A stretch of DNA of 64,000 nucleotides from an uncultured Stenotrophomonas sp. (GTDB taxonomy: Bacteria; Pseudomonadota; Gammaproteobacteria; Xanthomonadales; Xanthomonadaceae), in NCBI GenBank assembly GCA_900078405.1, contig FLTS01000001.1:1512626-1576625 (forward strand). The letters are read 5' to 3'. The notes under the pieces were generated by a model. It was not told the origin of the DNA and searched no databases. It saw only the letters and a program-made list of their open reading frames with translations. Shown here one piece after another: positions 35,101-44,190 of the stretch (within the stretch, counting starts at the first letter, position 1; every line of letters begins with the position of its first letter). The translations under genes and the position numbers were made by a program.

Positions 35101-38100
35101 AGCCGGCAATTCGGGAGGCAGGACGACCTGCGCTGCATCGGCGTTTTCATCGATGCCGATGGCAACACCCGAATCGAATGCCTCCATCGACAGCGCAACT
35201 GCAGGCACGTCTTCCTGCACATCGGCAGTCTCGACGGCCGGTTCAAGCGTGATGTCGGCGTCGAAGGCGGCCGGCGCATCCTCCAGAAACGCGCTGGACA
35301 GTTCCGCGACCGCGTCGTCCGGGCGGACTTCGTCTCCATCGGGTGTCGCCTGCGCGGACGCGCTGCCGGCGGATGGCAGATCCAGCAGCGACGGGTCGAA
35401 ATAGGCGGAAAGATCCTCGATGCCCGCCAGCTCCTGCACCCCGGCGACCGGGGCTTCCGAGGTGGCGGCAACATCGTCGGCAACGTCGTCGGCAAGATCG
35501 TCGACCAGCGGTGGCCATTGCGCCTCGGGCAACGCATCGACCAGCGCCTGCAGGCGCGCGGCCAGCGGCGCGAACGAGGGGATCAGTGGCGAAGGCGCCT
35601 GCAATGCGGTGATCGTCGTCGCCACTGCGGTGGCGGCCTCGGCCAATGCGTCCACCCCCTGGGGGGCCGGCGTGACCGCGTTGGCCAGCGAGCGCTTGAC
35701 GAAAGATTCGACCGGCGCGGTCACCGCGGTGATTTCCGGCACGTCGGTCATCGCGAACGCGCCACTCATCGTGTGCACCGCGCGCAGCAGTTCGTCGGTC
35801 ACCGGCTGCGGCTGCGGACGCGAACGCGTCAGCCATTCCTCGACCGTGGCCAGGTGCTGGCCGACTTCGGCTTCGAGGATTTCGCGCAGCACGCTGTCCA
35901 CTGATGCCGGCGTGCCGGCCGGCGCCGGTTCCGCCACGGGTTGTTGCGCGACCGGCGCGACGGCAGGCGCGGCGGCTTCGCCGGCGACGTGGAAGGCCTC
36001 CTCGCCGGCGGCGATGCGGTCGGCCACGTCCTGCATGCCGAGCACGTCGGAATGGATGTGGCCGCTGCCACGCAGCGCGGCATTGAACTGTGGCAGCACC
36101 TCGTAGGCCTGGTTGACCATCGCCACCACCGCCGGGCTGGCCCGGCGGCTGCCGTCGAGCACGCGATTGAGCATGCTCTCGACCTTCCAGCTGAACTCGC
36201 CCAGCGTGCGCGCGCCCACCAGTCGGCCGCTGCCCTTGAGCGTGTGGAACACCCGTCGCACCGGGCGCAGGCGTTCCAGGTTGTCCGGTGCCGCGCGCCA
36301 GATCGGCAGCAGGCGGCCGAGGTTTTCCAGTTCCTCGTCGAACTCCTCGATGAACACCTCGCGGATGTCCTGGTCGATCTGCTCGGCGCTGTCGTCGAAA
36401 CCACCTTCCACGCGCGGCACCGTGCCCGCGACGGAAGCCGATGCCGGCATGGACGGGGCGGATGCGGCCGCGGCCGCTTCCGCCGGCGCCGCGGATTCCG
36501 CGGCGAGCGGATCGAATGCGGCCGCGGCCATGTTCAGTTCGGCCATGAAGGCAGCGACCTCGGGGTCCACTGCAATCGCCGGCGCATCGGCCGGCTGCGC
36601 CGAAACATCGTCAACACCGGCCTCGGTGGACACAGTCTGCGGCATTGCCGATGCGCTGCCTGCAGCTTGCCCGGCCTCGGCCGCAGGCTGCTGGACTTCG
36701 GTCTCGAAATCGAAGGGCGTGGCGCTGCCATCGCCGGTATCGACGGGGGCATCGGCCAGATTCCAGTCCTCGGCGGACACCGGGTCGAAGGCGAGAAAAT
36801 CATCGCCGGCCGGCGCTGCCGGCCCGGCCTCCCCAGCTTCGTGCGCCGCCACCGGCTCGATGTCGAAAGAGTGCGGGAGTTCCGGCAGCTCGGCCGGCAC
36901 CGGCGCGACGCCATCGTCGGCATCCAGCGCGGTGAACGTCATGTCATCGGCCACCGCGGCAGGCGGCGCAATGTCGGCAGGCACCGGATCGGCAACCGGG
37001 ACCGGCAGTTCGGGCAGCGGCGGCACTGCCACCGGCGGCTCCGGTGGAGTCGGCCTGGCGTGGATGGCCTCGGCGAACAGCAGCGGCCGCGGCGGTGCAA
37101 CCGGTGCTTCCACCACCGGCGCCGGGGCGCTGGCAACGGGGGCAGCGGCTTCTTCGCTGGCCGGCGGCGGTGGCACCACGGCGGGAGTCGCCATGGCAAC
37201 CGCGGGGATCGGCGCCTCGGCTTCCTGCCGCTCCGGCGGCACCGGCCAATAGTGCAGCGCTTCCAGGCTGCTGCGGGTGATGTCGAGGATTTCATCGCGG
37301 CCCGGGCGGCGCTCGCGCAGGGCTTCGAGGTAGTACTCCAGGCTGGCCATTGCATCGGCCAACGTGTCGAGCTGGCGGCCGCCGGGGACGCGCTTGCGGC
37401 CGATCAGCTCGACCCCGATGTACTGGCGCACGCCGCCCAGGTAATCGGCGGGGGTTGGCAGGTCGAGCATGCGCAGCGCGCCGGCGACCTCGTCGAGCAG
37501 GCGCGGCACGTCCTGCAGGCGGGCATGGTCCCAGTTGGTCTCGATGAAGGCGATGAAGGCTTCGCGCGCGGCGGCGAAATTGGCGATGGCCTCGTGCGCC
37601 AGCACTTCGACCGTGCGCCGGGTTTCCACCGAGGCCGGGTCTTCGTCGCCATCGATGTTGGCACCCAGGTAGGCGACCTGGTCGTCCAGCGAGGCATCGA
37701 CGTAGAGCAGCGCGCCGGCGATGTCCAGCAGCAGGTTGTCGTCGATCGGCCGGGTGCCGGCCACCACGTCGCGCAGGGCATCGCGCTGCTGCGTCACCAC
37801 GCCACGCGCCACGCCCAGCCCCATCACCCCGAGCGTGTCGGCCACGGCATTGAGTTCGTCGACCTGCGGCTGCAGTTCGGACGGCGTGCCGCCCATGCGT
37901 ACATGCAGGTCCAATGCATCCTTGATGCGCAGCAGTTCTTCCTTGACCGCACCGCCGACCGTGTCCAGCAGCTCGCGGTTGCGCCCGGCAAGGCTGCCGC
38001 GCGCGTGCTCCAGCTCGGCCTCGCTGGCGTCGCCGGCCTCCGGGTTGAAGGCGAACAGCACGCTTTCGTTGATGCCTTCGGCGCCGCGCGCAGCACGGAT

Positions 38101-38478
38101 CTCGTTGAGCAGCGGCAGCAGCACGATCGGGATATCGCGATGGCCGTTCTGCAGGCGCTCCAGATAGTCTGGCAGCAGCACGGTACCGCGCATCAGGGTG
38201 GCGCAGGCTTCGTCGCGGTCGGGCACGCCGCCGTCGCGCACGGCGTTGGCCAGCTGCTCCAGCTCCTCGGCCACCATCGCCGGGGCGTACAGCTCGACCA
38301 TGCGCAGCGTGCCCTGCACCTGGTGCAGGTAGCCGGCGCAGAAACGCATGCGGCTGCCGTCGGCAGGGTCCTCGACGAAATACTCGATTTCGTTGCGGGC
38401 CTGGCGCAGGGTCTCGTCCAGTTCCGGCTTGACCCAGCCCAGCGCCGCGTGGCTCATCGCATCGCGCAAGGTATTCAT
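32173..38478 (-). CDS. chpA: ChpA/PilL hybrid histidine kinase of the Pil-Chp system
   Basis: Very large sensor kinase (2101 residues) controlling type IV pilus twitching. Visible parts: an N-terminal Hpt-like module with 'YLHQVQGTLRMVEL' (about 50), a module lacking its His ('LLDEVAGALRMLDL'), Hpt 'HTLKGSGRLVG' (about 744), 'VHTMSGAFAMTD' (about 899), the Glu-Ala run (about 1192-1245), Hpt 'LHTLKGGARMAGI' (about 1327), a dimerisation/ATPase core with 'LEHMLRNSVAHGLE' (about 1689) and 'DDGAGLD', a CheW domain (about 1820-1950), and a C-terminal receiver with 'MVVDDSLTMRK' and 'LLDIEMPRMDGYE'. The ATG at 38478 follows GGGGGAG. Longer frames add nothing recognisable. Confidence 0.93.
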   Translation of the reverse strand: MNTLRDAMSHAALGWVKPELDETLRQARNEIEYFVEDPADGSRMRFCAGYLHQVQGTLRMVELYAPAMVAEELEQLANAVRDGGVPDRDEACATLMRGTVLLPDYLERLQNGHRDIPIVLLPLLNEIRAARGAEGINESVLFAFNPEAGDASEAELEHARGSLAGRNRELLDTVGGAVKEELLRIKDALDLHVRMGGTPSELQPQVDELNAVADTLGVMGLGVARGVVTQQRDALRDVVAGTRPIDDNLLLDIAGALLYVDASLDDQVAYLGANIDGDEDPASVETRRTVEVLAHEAIANFAAAREAFIAFIETNWDHARLQDVPRLLDEVAGALRMLDLPTPADYLGGVRQYIGVELIGRKRVPGGRQLDTLADAMASLEYYLEALRERRPGRDEILDITRSSLEALHYWPVPPERQEAEAPIPAVAMATPAVVPPPPASEEAAAPVASAPAPVVEAPVAPPRPLLFAEAIHARPTPPEPPVAVPPLPELPVPVADPVPADIAPPAAVADDMTFTALDADDGVAPVPAELPELPHSFDIEPVAAHEAGEAGPAAPAGDDFLAFDPVSAEDWNLADAPVDTGDGSATPFDFETEVQQPAAEAGQAAGSASAMPQTVSTEAGVDDVSAQPADAPAIAVDPEVAAFMAELNMAAAAFDPLAAESAAPAEAAAAASAPSMPASASVAGTVPRVEGGFDDSAEQIDQDIREVFIEEFDEELENLGRLLPIWRAAPDNLERLRPVRRVFHTLKGSGRLVGARTLGEFSWKVESMLNRVLDGSRRASPAVVAMVNQAYEVLPQFNAALRGSGHIHSDVLGMQDVADRIAAGEEAFHVAGEAAAPAVAPVAQQPVAEPAPAGTPASVDSVLREILEAEVGQHLATVEEWLTRSRPQPQPVTDELLRAVHTMSGAFAMTDVPEITAVTAPVESFVKRSLANAVTPAPQGVDALAEAATAVATTITALQAPSPLIPSFAPLAARLQALVDALPEAQWPPLVDDLADDVADDVAATSEAPVAGVQELAGIEDLSAYFDPSLLDLPSAGSASAQATPDGDEVRPDDAVAELSSAFLEDAPAAFDADITLEPAVETADVQEDVPAVALSMEAFDSGVAIGIDENADAAQVVLPPELPAESAAVEAPQAGEEESVAAHDATEAVVEAITIDEIDVPAEVAPGMPEAEAEAPFAVLDEQADDLTLEAEAEAEAEAEAEAEAEAEAEAEAEAEAEAEAEAEAEAEAEAEAEAEAEAEAEAVELAPLTAPVEEEIPAPAMVVAATDKVALDAGPLDFDELDRELVDIFVEEGKDLLDHCDGVISQLRSAPEDRELLAELQRDLHTLKGGARMAGINAIGDLGHGIESLLETVAANRTEIGRSDVQLLERGFDRLHQLLLHTGAHRAVQMPGDLVEAFEARTAGRSLVQEIVPVIDVVPQPQAPVEVVPSAFDVAPLETATDSEPGAEDVPVPVSAETASPAADAIAAPVAAIANAPLSAPVVEAQASDEEGAPRTQEQVRVRADLLDNLVNHAGEVAIYRSRLEQQLGAFRNAMAELDRTNARLRDQLRRLDLETEAQIVARYQREQDQAEQAFDPLELDRFSTLQQLSRALNESAADLGGLQGVLDDLSRNYDTLLQQQSRVSSELQDGLMRARMVPFDGLVPRLRRVVRQAAQETGKQVQLLLDGTHGELDRNVLDRMVAPLEHMLRNSVAHGLETPDARQAAGKPEEGNITLRLRREGSEIVLEVADDGAGLDREAIRRRAEQRGLIEAGAQLDDAQLDNLIFASGFSTSEQVSQLAGRGVGMDVVRNEVRQLGGSVDIHSVRGQGVTFTLRLPQTLAVTQAVFVRIGETTFAVPVASVSGIGRIARERFESGQGGYHYNGEDYSLHDLGTLVGQAAAKAEGQPQVPLLLVRAGELRAAVAIDQVLGNREVVVKPVGLQIASVQGIYGATITGEGNVVVILDVAPLVRRHLSQPQAPVQAEAVAGQHEVPLVMVVDDSLTMRKVTGRVLERHNFEVVVARDGVEALERLEERVPDLMLLDIEMPRMDGYELATAMRADARYKAVPIVMITSRSGDKHRQRAFEIGVQRYLGKPYQELDLMRNVYDLLGIARVRE
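34744..34905. repeat. (GGCTTC)27 in-frame tandem hexamer in chpA
   Basis: 27 perfect copies of GGCTTC on the plus strand (GAAGCC on the coding strand), 162 bases, encoding 27 Glu-Ala units. No substitution interrupts the array. Length change by whole units keeps the reading frame, so it alters only the linker between Hpt modules. Confidence 0.97.
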
Positions 38479-38590
38479 CGCACTCCCCCGTACAGCATCG
38501 ATCGCATGCCGTCCGGGCGGCCCTGCTTTGCGTTGTGACGACACTTCATCAGCTGGTTCCTTTGCATCCTGCCCCCCCCGTCCAGGCGCT

Positions 38591-40627
38591 TCAGGCCGGC
38601 AGCTTGAAGTCGGCCACCGAGCGGCGCAGCTCGGCTGCCAGCTGGTTCAGCTGGCCAAGCGACTCGGCGGTCTGCCCGGCACCCTGCGAGGTCTGACCGG
38701 TGATCTGCCGGATCACGCCCATCGTCTGGGTGATGTCGGTAGCGGCGGCGGACTGCTGGTGGGCGGCGATGGAGATGTTTCGAATGAGGGTGTTCAGCGC
38801 ATTGGACACGCGCTCGATCTCGGTCAGCGCGGTGCCGGCGTCCTCGGCCAGGCGCGCGCCGGACACCACTTCGGCGGTGGTCTGCTCCATCGAGGTCACC
38901 GCCTCGTTGGTATCGGCCTGAATCGCCTGCACCAGGCCTTCGATTCGCCGCGTCGCACCGGAGGTGCGTTCGGCCAGTCGCTGCACTTCGTCGGCCACCA
39001 CCGCGAAACCGCGGCCGGCCTCGCCGGCCGAGGCCGCCTGCACCGCCGCGTTCAACGCCAGGATGTTGGTCTGTTCGGAAATGTCGTTGATCAGTTCCAC
39101 GATCGAGCCGATCTCCTGCGAGGATTCGCCCAGCCGCTTGATGCGCTTGGAGGTTTCCTGGATCTGGTCGCGGATCTGGTCCATGCCCTGGATGGTCTGG
39201 CGCACCACGCCGGCGCCCTCGGTGGCGATGACCACCGAGCGCTGCGCCACTTCGGCCGACTCGTTGGAGTTGCGCGACACCTGTTCGATGGACGATGCGA
39301 TTTCACCGATGCGGTCCGAGGCGCTGGTGATCTCGTCGGCCTGGTGGCCGGCGGCCTCTGCCAGCTGGATGGCGGTGGCCTGGGTTTCCTGCGCCGACAC
39401 CGCCACCTTGCTGGAGGTGTCGTTGATGGTCGTCACCAGGTGGCGCAGCTCGTCCACGGCGTAGTTGATGGCGTCGGCGATGGCGCCGGTCATGTCCTCG
39501 GTCACCGAGGCCTTCACCGTCAGGTCGCCTTCACCCAGCGAGCTGATTTCGTCCAGCAGCCGCATGATCGCCTGCTGGTTGCGGCTGTTGAACTCCACCT
39601 GGGTCTGGTAGCGCAGTTCCTGCTCGCGCGAGCGGCTGCGCACCGAGCTCCAGACGAAGGCGATGATCGACAGCAGGGACAGCGCGCCGAACACCACGCT
39701 CCACCAGAAGTTCGGGAAGATGCGGGTGTCGCGGGTGGAACCGAACGCAGAGAAGGCATCGAACAGCTTCTTGCTGTCGGCCAGCATCTTGTCCGAGCCG
39801 GCGGCCAGCGCCGCCGCCGAGGACTGCGCGGCGAACAGGTTGCGCGAGCTGGCCAGGATGGTGTCGGCGTCCTTCTTCATCTTCGCCCACTGGTTGGCCG
39901 ACTGCTCCAGCGCCACCTGCACGTTGGCATTGCGCACCGCGCTGATGCCCAGTTCCTCGTTGCCGCTGCGCAGGCCTTCGAGCACCTGGCTGAACACGGT
40001 CATGTCGCGCGCCAGCGCGTCACCCGCACTGCTGGCGCCGGCACCACCGGCGCGGATTTCCGTCACCCGGCGCGCCATCGTGCCGGCGACCACCACCTGC
40101 TGCAGGCCGCTGTAGATCTGCGAGGCCGGGGCTCCACTGGCGGTCATCGCGCGCACCACTTCGTTCAACTGCGCCTGCAATTGCGGCACCGCGCCGACGA
40201 AGTTGTCGGCGTTGCCGGCCAGCGCCAGCACCGCCGGCTCACTGGCCACGATCTGCTCGGCGTTCTTGGACAGCGGCTGCCAGGTATCGACCAGTGTGCG
40301 CAGCTGCGCGGCCACGCCCGGCTCCTGGCCGAAGCGCCCGTCCAGCGCGGCCACCGTGCTTTCCACCCTGGTGCGGGTGTCCTTGAACGCGGCGTAGGAG
40401 TCGCGGTTGCCTGCCACGGCCTCGCGGCCCTGGTTGGCCAGCTGCTGTGACAGCACCTGCAAGTCGGCCACCCCGGTGCTGGCACCGGCCAGGCGGCTGC
40501 CCTGCCACGTCGCCACGCCGGTGTTGGCGCCGAACACGATCATCGACAACACCAGCAGGCCCAGCCAGAAATTGGTTCCCACGTTGCCGGTCTTGCCCGC
40601 CTTGGCGGCATCTGCAGCAGTACTCAT
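38591..40627 (-). CDS. pilJ: PilJ, chemoreceptor of the Pil-Chp system
   Basis: Methyl-accepting chemotaxis protein of 678 residues. Membrane helix 1 is at about 20-40 ('[20 protein letters not shown]'), then a PilJ-type periplasmic domain of about 260 residues, helix 2 at about 300-325 ('[20 protein letters not shown]'), HAMP, and the cytoplasmic signalling tip '[20 protein letters not shown]' near 525. It senses surface contact or pilus state and works through PilI and ChpA. The ATG at 40627 follows GAGG; the TTG two codons earlier is less likely. Only 112 bases separate pilJ from chpA, leaving no room for pilK. Confidence 0.95.
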   Translation of the reverse strand: MSTAADAAKAGKTGNVGTNFWLGLLVLSMIVFGANTGVATWQGSRLAGASTGVADLQVLSQQLANQGREAVAGNRDSYAAFKDTRTRVESTVAALDGRFGQEPGVAAQLRTLVDTWQPLSKNAEQIVASEPAVLALAGNADNFVGAVPQLQAQLNEVVRAMTASGAPASQIYSGLQQVVVAGTMARRVTEIRAGGAGASSAGDALARDMTVFSQVLEGLRSGNEELGISAVRNANVQVALEQSANQWAKMKKDADTILASSRNLFAAQSSAAALAAGSDKMLADSKKLFDAFSAFGSTRDTRIFPNFWWSVVFGALSLLSIIAFVWSSVRSRSREQELRYQTQVEFNSRNQQAIMRLLDEISSLGEGDLTVKASVTEDMTGAIADAINYAVDELRHLVTTINDTSSKVAVSAQETQATAIQLAEAAGHQADEITSASDRIGEIASSIEQVSRNSNESAEVAQRSVVIATEGAGVVRQTIQGMDQIRDQIQETSKRIKRLGESSQEIGSIVELINDISEQTNILALNAAVQAASAGEAGRGFAVVADEVQRLAERTSGATRRIEGLVQAIQADTNEAVTSMEQTTAEVVSGARLAEDAGTALTEIERVSNALNTLIRNISIAAHQQSAAATDITQTMGVIRQITGQTSQGAGQTAESLGQLNQLAAELRRSVADFKLPA

Positions 40628-40665
40628 GTTCAACCTCTATCCAATACGGAAGGGCGGGCCCGCAC

Positions 40666-41196
40666 TCAGGCGGCGGCCTGCCGGAATTCAGGGGTGCGGG
40701 ACAGCAGCGAAAGCGAGAACACGCCCCAGTCGTGGCTGCCGTCGTTGAATGCACGCTCGACGAAATGGGCATAGCGGCCGCGGGCGATGGCGCCGGCGTC
40801 TACCTGCTGCGAGGCTTCGAAGCTGCGCTGGCCGTACAGCTCGTCGATGCTCAGCGCGACGTCGCCGCCGGTCTGGCGCATGATCAGCACGCGGTGACCT
40901 TCCTGCTGGACGGTGCGTTGCCCTTCAAGGAAATATTTCAGATCCACCACCGGGAACAGGTTGCCGCGCAGGTTGCCCACGCCCAGCAGCCACGGCTGCG
41001 CGCCCGGCACCGGCGTGACCGGCGGCATCGGCACGATTTCCACCACTTCGCGGAAGTCGGACACCAGCCGCTGATTGCCGATGCGATAGCCGACGCCGCG
41101 CCACACGTCCTGCGCGAACTGCCGCTCGGGCAGCTGCACCGCGTGCGCCAGGCTGCGGCGTTCGTAGGCTTCGAGGATGTCGAAAGGCGAGCGCAT
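40666..41196 (-). CDS. pilI: PilI, CheW-like adaptor
   Basis: 176-residue CheW-like protein joining PilJ to ChpA. Typical motifs are 'GNLRGNLFPVVDLKYFL' and 'RVLIMRQTGGDVALSIDELY'. The ATG at 41196 shares one base with the pilH stop (TGATG), and pilJ follows after 38 bases. The order pilG-H-I-J is the same as in P. aeruginosa. Confidence 0.94.
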   Translation of the reverse strand: MRSPFDILEAYERRSLAHAVQLPERQFAQDVWRGVGYRIGNQRLVSDFREVVEIVPMPPVTPVPGAQPWLLGVGNLRGNLFPVVDLKYFLEGQRTVQQEGHRVLIMRQTGGDVALSIDELYGQRSFEASQQVDAGAIARGRYAHFVERAFNDGSHDWGVFSLSLLSRTPEFRQAAA

Positions 41197-41558
41197 CAGC
41201 CCACCAACTGATTGATGCGCGCGATCAACGCATCTTCGCGCGGCGGCTTGACGATGTAGTCGGTGGCGCCTTGGCGCATGCCCCAGGCCATGTCGGTTTC
41301 CATGCTCTTGGTGCTGACGATCAGCACCGGGATGTTGCGCGTGGCCTCGTCGCGCGACAGCGCGCGGGTGGCCTGGAAACCGCTCATGCCCGGCAGCACC
41401 ACGTCCATCAGCACCAGCTGCGGCGACTGGCTGCGGGCGATCTGCAGGCCTTCCTCGGCATTGTCGGTGGCCAGCACCTCGTGCCCGGCCTTTTCGAGCC
41501 ATTGCGTAAACACCGCCCGGTCGGTCGGTGAGTCCTCGATCAACAGGATTCGAGCCAT
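41196..41558 (-). CDS. pilH: PilH response regulator
   Basis: Stand-alone CheY-like receiver, 120 residues. Acidic pocket 'LIEDSPTD' (D9), phosphorylation site D52 in 'LVLMDVVLPG', switch Thr/Ser 'LIVSTKS', conserved K104 in 'YIVKPP'. In the Chp system PilH is thought to act with PilG to control pilus extension and retraction, possibly as a phosphate sink. It overlaps pilI by one base; a 20-base gap precedes from pilG. Confidence 0.95.
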   Translation of the reverse strand: MARILLIEDSPTDRAVFTQWLEKAGHEVLATDNAEEGLQIARSQSPQLVLMDVVLPGMSGFQATRALSRDEATRNIPVLIVSTKSMETDMAWGMRQGATDYIVKPPREDALIARINQLVG

Positions 41559-41578
41559 TGTTGCCTTACCCCCCTGGT

Positions 41579-41980
41579 TCAGGCGTTGACGTATGTGCGG
41601 ATGGCACCCAACAGTTCGTCGCGCGTGAACGGCTTGGTGAGGTACTGCTCCGAGCCGACGATGCGGCCGCGTGCCTTGTCGAACAGGCCGTCCTTGGAGG
41701 ACAGCATGATCACCGGCGTGGCCTTGAACAGCTGGTTGCCCTTGATCAGCGCGCAGGTCTGATAGCCATCCAGGCGCGGCATCATGATGTCCACGAAGAT
41801 GATCTGCGGCTGCTGGTCGGCAATCTTGGCCAGTGCCTCGAAGCCGTCGCTTGCGGTCACGACCTCGCAGCCTTCTCGCTTCAGCAGCGTTTCGGCAGTG
41901 CGTCGGATGGTCTTCGAATCATCGATGACCATCACCTTCAATCCTGCGAGTTCCCCACCCGCAGCCATGTTTTCAACCAT
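41579..41980 (-). CDS. pilG: PilG response regulator
   Basis: Single-domain receiver of 133 residues: 'KVMVIDDSKTIRR', phospho-acceptor D64 in 'IIFVDIMMPRLDGYQ', K116 in 'YLTKPFTRDE'. PilG is the output regulator promoting pilus extension. The ATG at 41980 follows GGGGAA on the minus strand; an internal ATG at 41968 is possible. First gene of the seven-gene chemosensory operon; the promoter should lie in the 253 bases shared with the divergent gshB. Confidence 0.94.
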   Translation of the reverse strand: MVENMAAGGELAGLKVMVIDDSKTIRRTAETLLKREGCEVVTASDGFEALAKIADQQPQIIFVDIMMPRLDGYQTCALIKGNQLFKATPVIMLSSKDGLFDKARGRIVGSEQYLTKPFTRDELLGAIRTYVNA

Positions 41981-42233
41981 TGGCAATTCCCCGGCGCGCG
42001 CAACGCTCCATTTGGACACGGCGTTGCTGCGAAGGCGATCTATATCCCAATACCGCCGCAAACTGTCAAGGGCGGGCGCTGCGGCGCGGCCGCCGGCCGC
42101 CCGGATGTGAACCCCATCGCAGTCGCGTGCGCAGGTCCATTCAGCCGCGCAACGCACCGGGCCGCGCGCGGCGCTGGGCGCCCGCCATGCGCGGACGCTA
42201 CCATCGCCCCCCTGACCCGAAAGGCTGCGGACC

Positions 42234-43214
42234 ATGCTGGACGTCATCGTGGTGATGGACCCCATCGCCCAGATCAAGATCGCCAAGGACACCACCTTCG
42301 CCATGCTGCTGGAGGCCCAGCGGCGCGGCCACCGCCTGCACTACGTGCGCCCCGGCGGGCTGGCGCTGCGCGGCGGCGCGGCGGTGGCCGAGGCGGCACC
42401 GCTGCAGGTGCGCGACGACAAGGTCGGCTGGTTCACGCTGGGCGACTTCGCGCCGCTGGCGTTCGGCCCCGGCCAGGTGGTGCTGATGCGCAAGGACCCG
42501 CCGTTCGACGGCGAATACCTGTACGACACCCACATCCTCGGCATCGCCCAGCAGGCCGGCGCGCAGGTGGTCAACGACCCGCAGGGGCTGCGCGACTTCA
42601 ACGAGAAGCTGGCCGCGCTGCTGTTCCCGCAGTGCTGCCCACCCACCCTGGTCAGCCGCGATGCCGCCGCGCTCAAGGCATTCGCGCTGGAGCACGGGCA
42701 GGTGGTCCTCAAGCCACTGGACGGCATGGGTGGGCGCTCGATCTTCCGCAGTGGCGATGGTGACCCGAATCTCAACGTCATCCTCGAAACCCTGACCGAC
42801 GGCGGCCGCCGGCTGGCGCTGGCACAGCGCTTCATCCCCGCCATCAGCGCCGGCGACAAGCGCATCCTGCTGATCGGCGGCGAGGCAGTGCCGTATTCGC
42901 CGGCGATCGACGGCGAACCGGTGGACTACTGCCTGGCGCGCATCCCGCAGGGCGACGAGTTCCGCGGCAACCTCGCCGCCGGCGGCCGCGGCGAGGGCCG
43001 CCCGCTGAGCGAGCGCGACCGCTGGATCGCCGCCCAGGTCGGGCCGGAGATGAAGCGCCGCGGCATGCGCTTCGTCGGCCTGGACGTGATTGGCGACCAC
43101 CTCACCGAGGTCAACGTCACCAGCCCCACCTGCGTGCGCGAGCTGGATGCGCAATTCGGGCTGAACATCGCCGGGCAGCTGTTCGACGCGATCGAGGCCG
43201 GTCCCGCCCGATGA
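42234..43214 (+). CDS. gshB: glutathione synthetase
   Basis: ATP-grasp enzyme joining gamma-glutamylcysteine and glycine, 326 residues (E. coli 316). N-terminal 'VIVVMDPIAQIKIAKDTTFA' and 'MRKDPPFDGEYLYDTHIL'; ATP-grasp motifs 'VVLKPLDGMGGRSIF', 'LIGGEAVPYSPA', 'FVGLDVIGDHLTEVNVTSPT'. The ATG at 42234 follows AAGGCTGCGG. tonB overlaps its last 4 bases. The gshB-pilG-tonB neighbourhood is conserved with Pseudomonas (PA0406-PA0408). Confidence 0.96.
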   Translation: MLDVIVVMDPIAQIKIAKDTTFAMLLEAQRRGHRLHYVRPGGLALRGGAAVAEAAPLQVRDDKVGWFTLGDFAPLAFGPGQVVLMRKDPPFDGEYLYDTHILGIAQQAGAQVVNDPQGLRDFNEKLAALLFPQCCPPTLVSRDAAALKAFALEHGQVVLKPLDGMGGRSIFRSGDGDPNLNVILETLTDGGRRLALAQRFIPAISAGDKRILLIGGEAVPYSPAIDGEPVDYCLARIPQGDEFRGNLAAGGRGEGRPLSERDRWIAAQVGPEMKRRGMRFVGLDVIGDHLTEVNVTSPTCVRELDAQFGLNIAGQLFDAIEAGPAR

Positions 43215-44101
43215 ACGCCCCCCCCGGCACCCTGCCCGCGCCACCGCAGGCCACCGAGCAGCAGCGCCTGGGCGCCACCTTGGTGCTGTCGGCACTGGTG
43301 CACGGCCTGCTGATCCTCGGCGTGGGCTTCGCGGTCAGCGACAACGCGCCGCTGGTGCCGACCCTGGACGTGATCTTCAGCCAGACCAGCACCCCGCTGA
43401 CACCGAAGCAGGCCGACTTCCTCGCCCAGGCCAACCAGCAGGGCGGCGGCGACCACGACACGCCGCAGCGGCCGCGCGACAGCCAGGGTGGCATCGTGCC
43501 GCAGCCGCGCGCCGGGCTGGCGCCGGTGCCGCAGCAACGCCGGTCCGCCGCCATGCAGCCGCCGCCGCAGGCGCGCGTGGTCAGCAGCCAGCGCGGCGAA
43601 GACGTGGTGCCCGACGCGCAGCCCCGGCCACTGCCGGAACTGCCCGACGCCAACGCGCCGATGACCGCGCGCGAGCAGCGCGACGCCGAGATGGCGCGGC
43701 TGGCCGCCGAAGTGCACCTGCGCTCGGAGCAATACGCCAAGCGTCCGAACCGAAAATTCGTCTCGGCCAGCACCCGCGAATACGTCTACGCCAACTACCT
43801 GCGCGCCTGGGTGGACCGCGCCGAGCGCGTCGGCAACCTCAACTACCCGGACGAAGCCCGCCAGCGCCGGCTTGGCGGGCAGGTGGTGATCACCGTCGGC
43901 GTGCGCCGCGACGGCAGCGTGGAAAGCAGCCGCATCCTGCGCAGCAGCGGCACCCCGCTGCTGGACGCCGCCGCGCTGCGGGTGGTGGAGCTGGCGCAGC
44001 CGTTCCCGCCGCTGCCGCGGACCAACGACGACATCGACATCCTGCAGGTCACCCGCACCTGGGTGTTCCTGCCCGGTGGCAAGCTGCACGACGATCGTTG
44101 A
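43211..44101 (+). CDS. TonB-type energy transducer (TonB3-like)
   Basis: 296-residue protein with a single N-terminal membrane helix ('LVLSALVHGLLILGVGFAV'), a Gln/Pro-rich periplasmic spacer of about 100 residues, and a C-terminal TonB domain ('LNYPDEARQRRLGGQVVITV', 'VVELAQPFPPLP'). The helix keeps the His of the SxxxH motif ('SALVHG'), expected for ExbB/D coupling. No exbB/exbD are adjacent. In P. aeruginosa the gene in this position (tonB3) is needed for twitching and pilus assembly, so a link with the neighbouring Pil-Chp operon and not iron uptake is reasonable. ATGA overlap with gshB. Confidence 0.88.
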   Translation: MNAPPGTLPAPPQATEQQRLGATLVLSALVHGLLILGVGFAVSDNAPLVPTLDVIFSQTSTPLTPKQADFLAQANQQGGGDHDTPQRPRDSQGGIVPQPRAGLAPVPQQRRSAAMQPPPQARVVSSQRGEDVVPDAQPRPLPELPDANAPMTAREQRDAEMARLAAEVHLRSEQYAKRPNRKFVSASTREYVYANYLRAWVDRAERVGNLNYPDEARQRRLGGQVVITVGVRRDGSVESSRILRSSGTPLLDAAALRVVELAQPFPPLPRTNDDIDILQVTRTWVFLPGGKLHDDR

Positions 44102-44102
44102 T

Positions 44103-44174
44103 GCAGGTCGGGGCTACGCCCCCGACGCTTGATGCCCCGATACCCGGAGCGTCGGGAACATAGCCCCGGCCTGC
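44103..44174. repeat. GTCGGGG palindromic repeat, second copy
   Basis: Arms GCAGGTCGGGGCTACGCCCC(CGACGC) and (GCGTCGGG)AACATAGCCCCGGCCTGC. Same family as the element at 3542-3603. It lies just after tonB. Confidence 0.8.
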
Positions 44175-44190
44175 GACGTTTCCCGCAGAT

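Noticed and set aside
31786..35904. 1372-codon open frame antisense to chpA/chpB, with a Phe-Gly run
   Set aside because: It is the mirror of the GC-rich chpA frame; the Phe-Gly run is the hexamer repeat read on the other strand. chpA has full domain content, so this is a shadow.
43211..44101. Start of an exbB-exbD-tonB iron operon
   Set aside because: No exbB or exbD follow; the next DNA is palindromic repeats and a convergent amidohydrolase.
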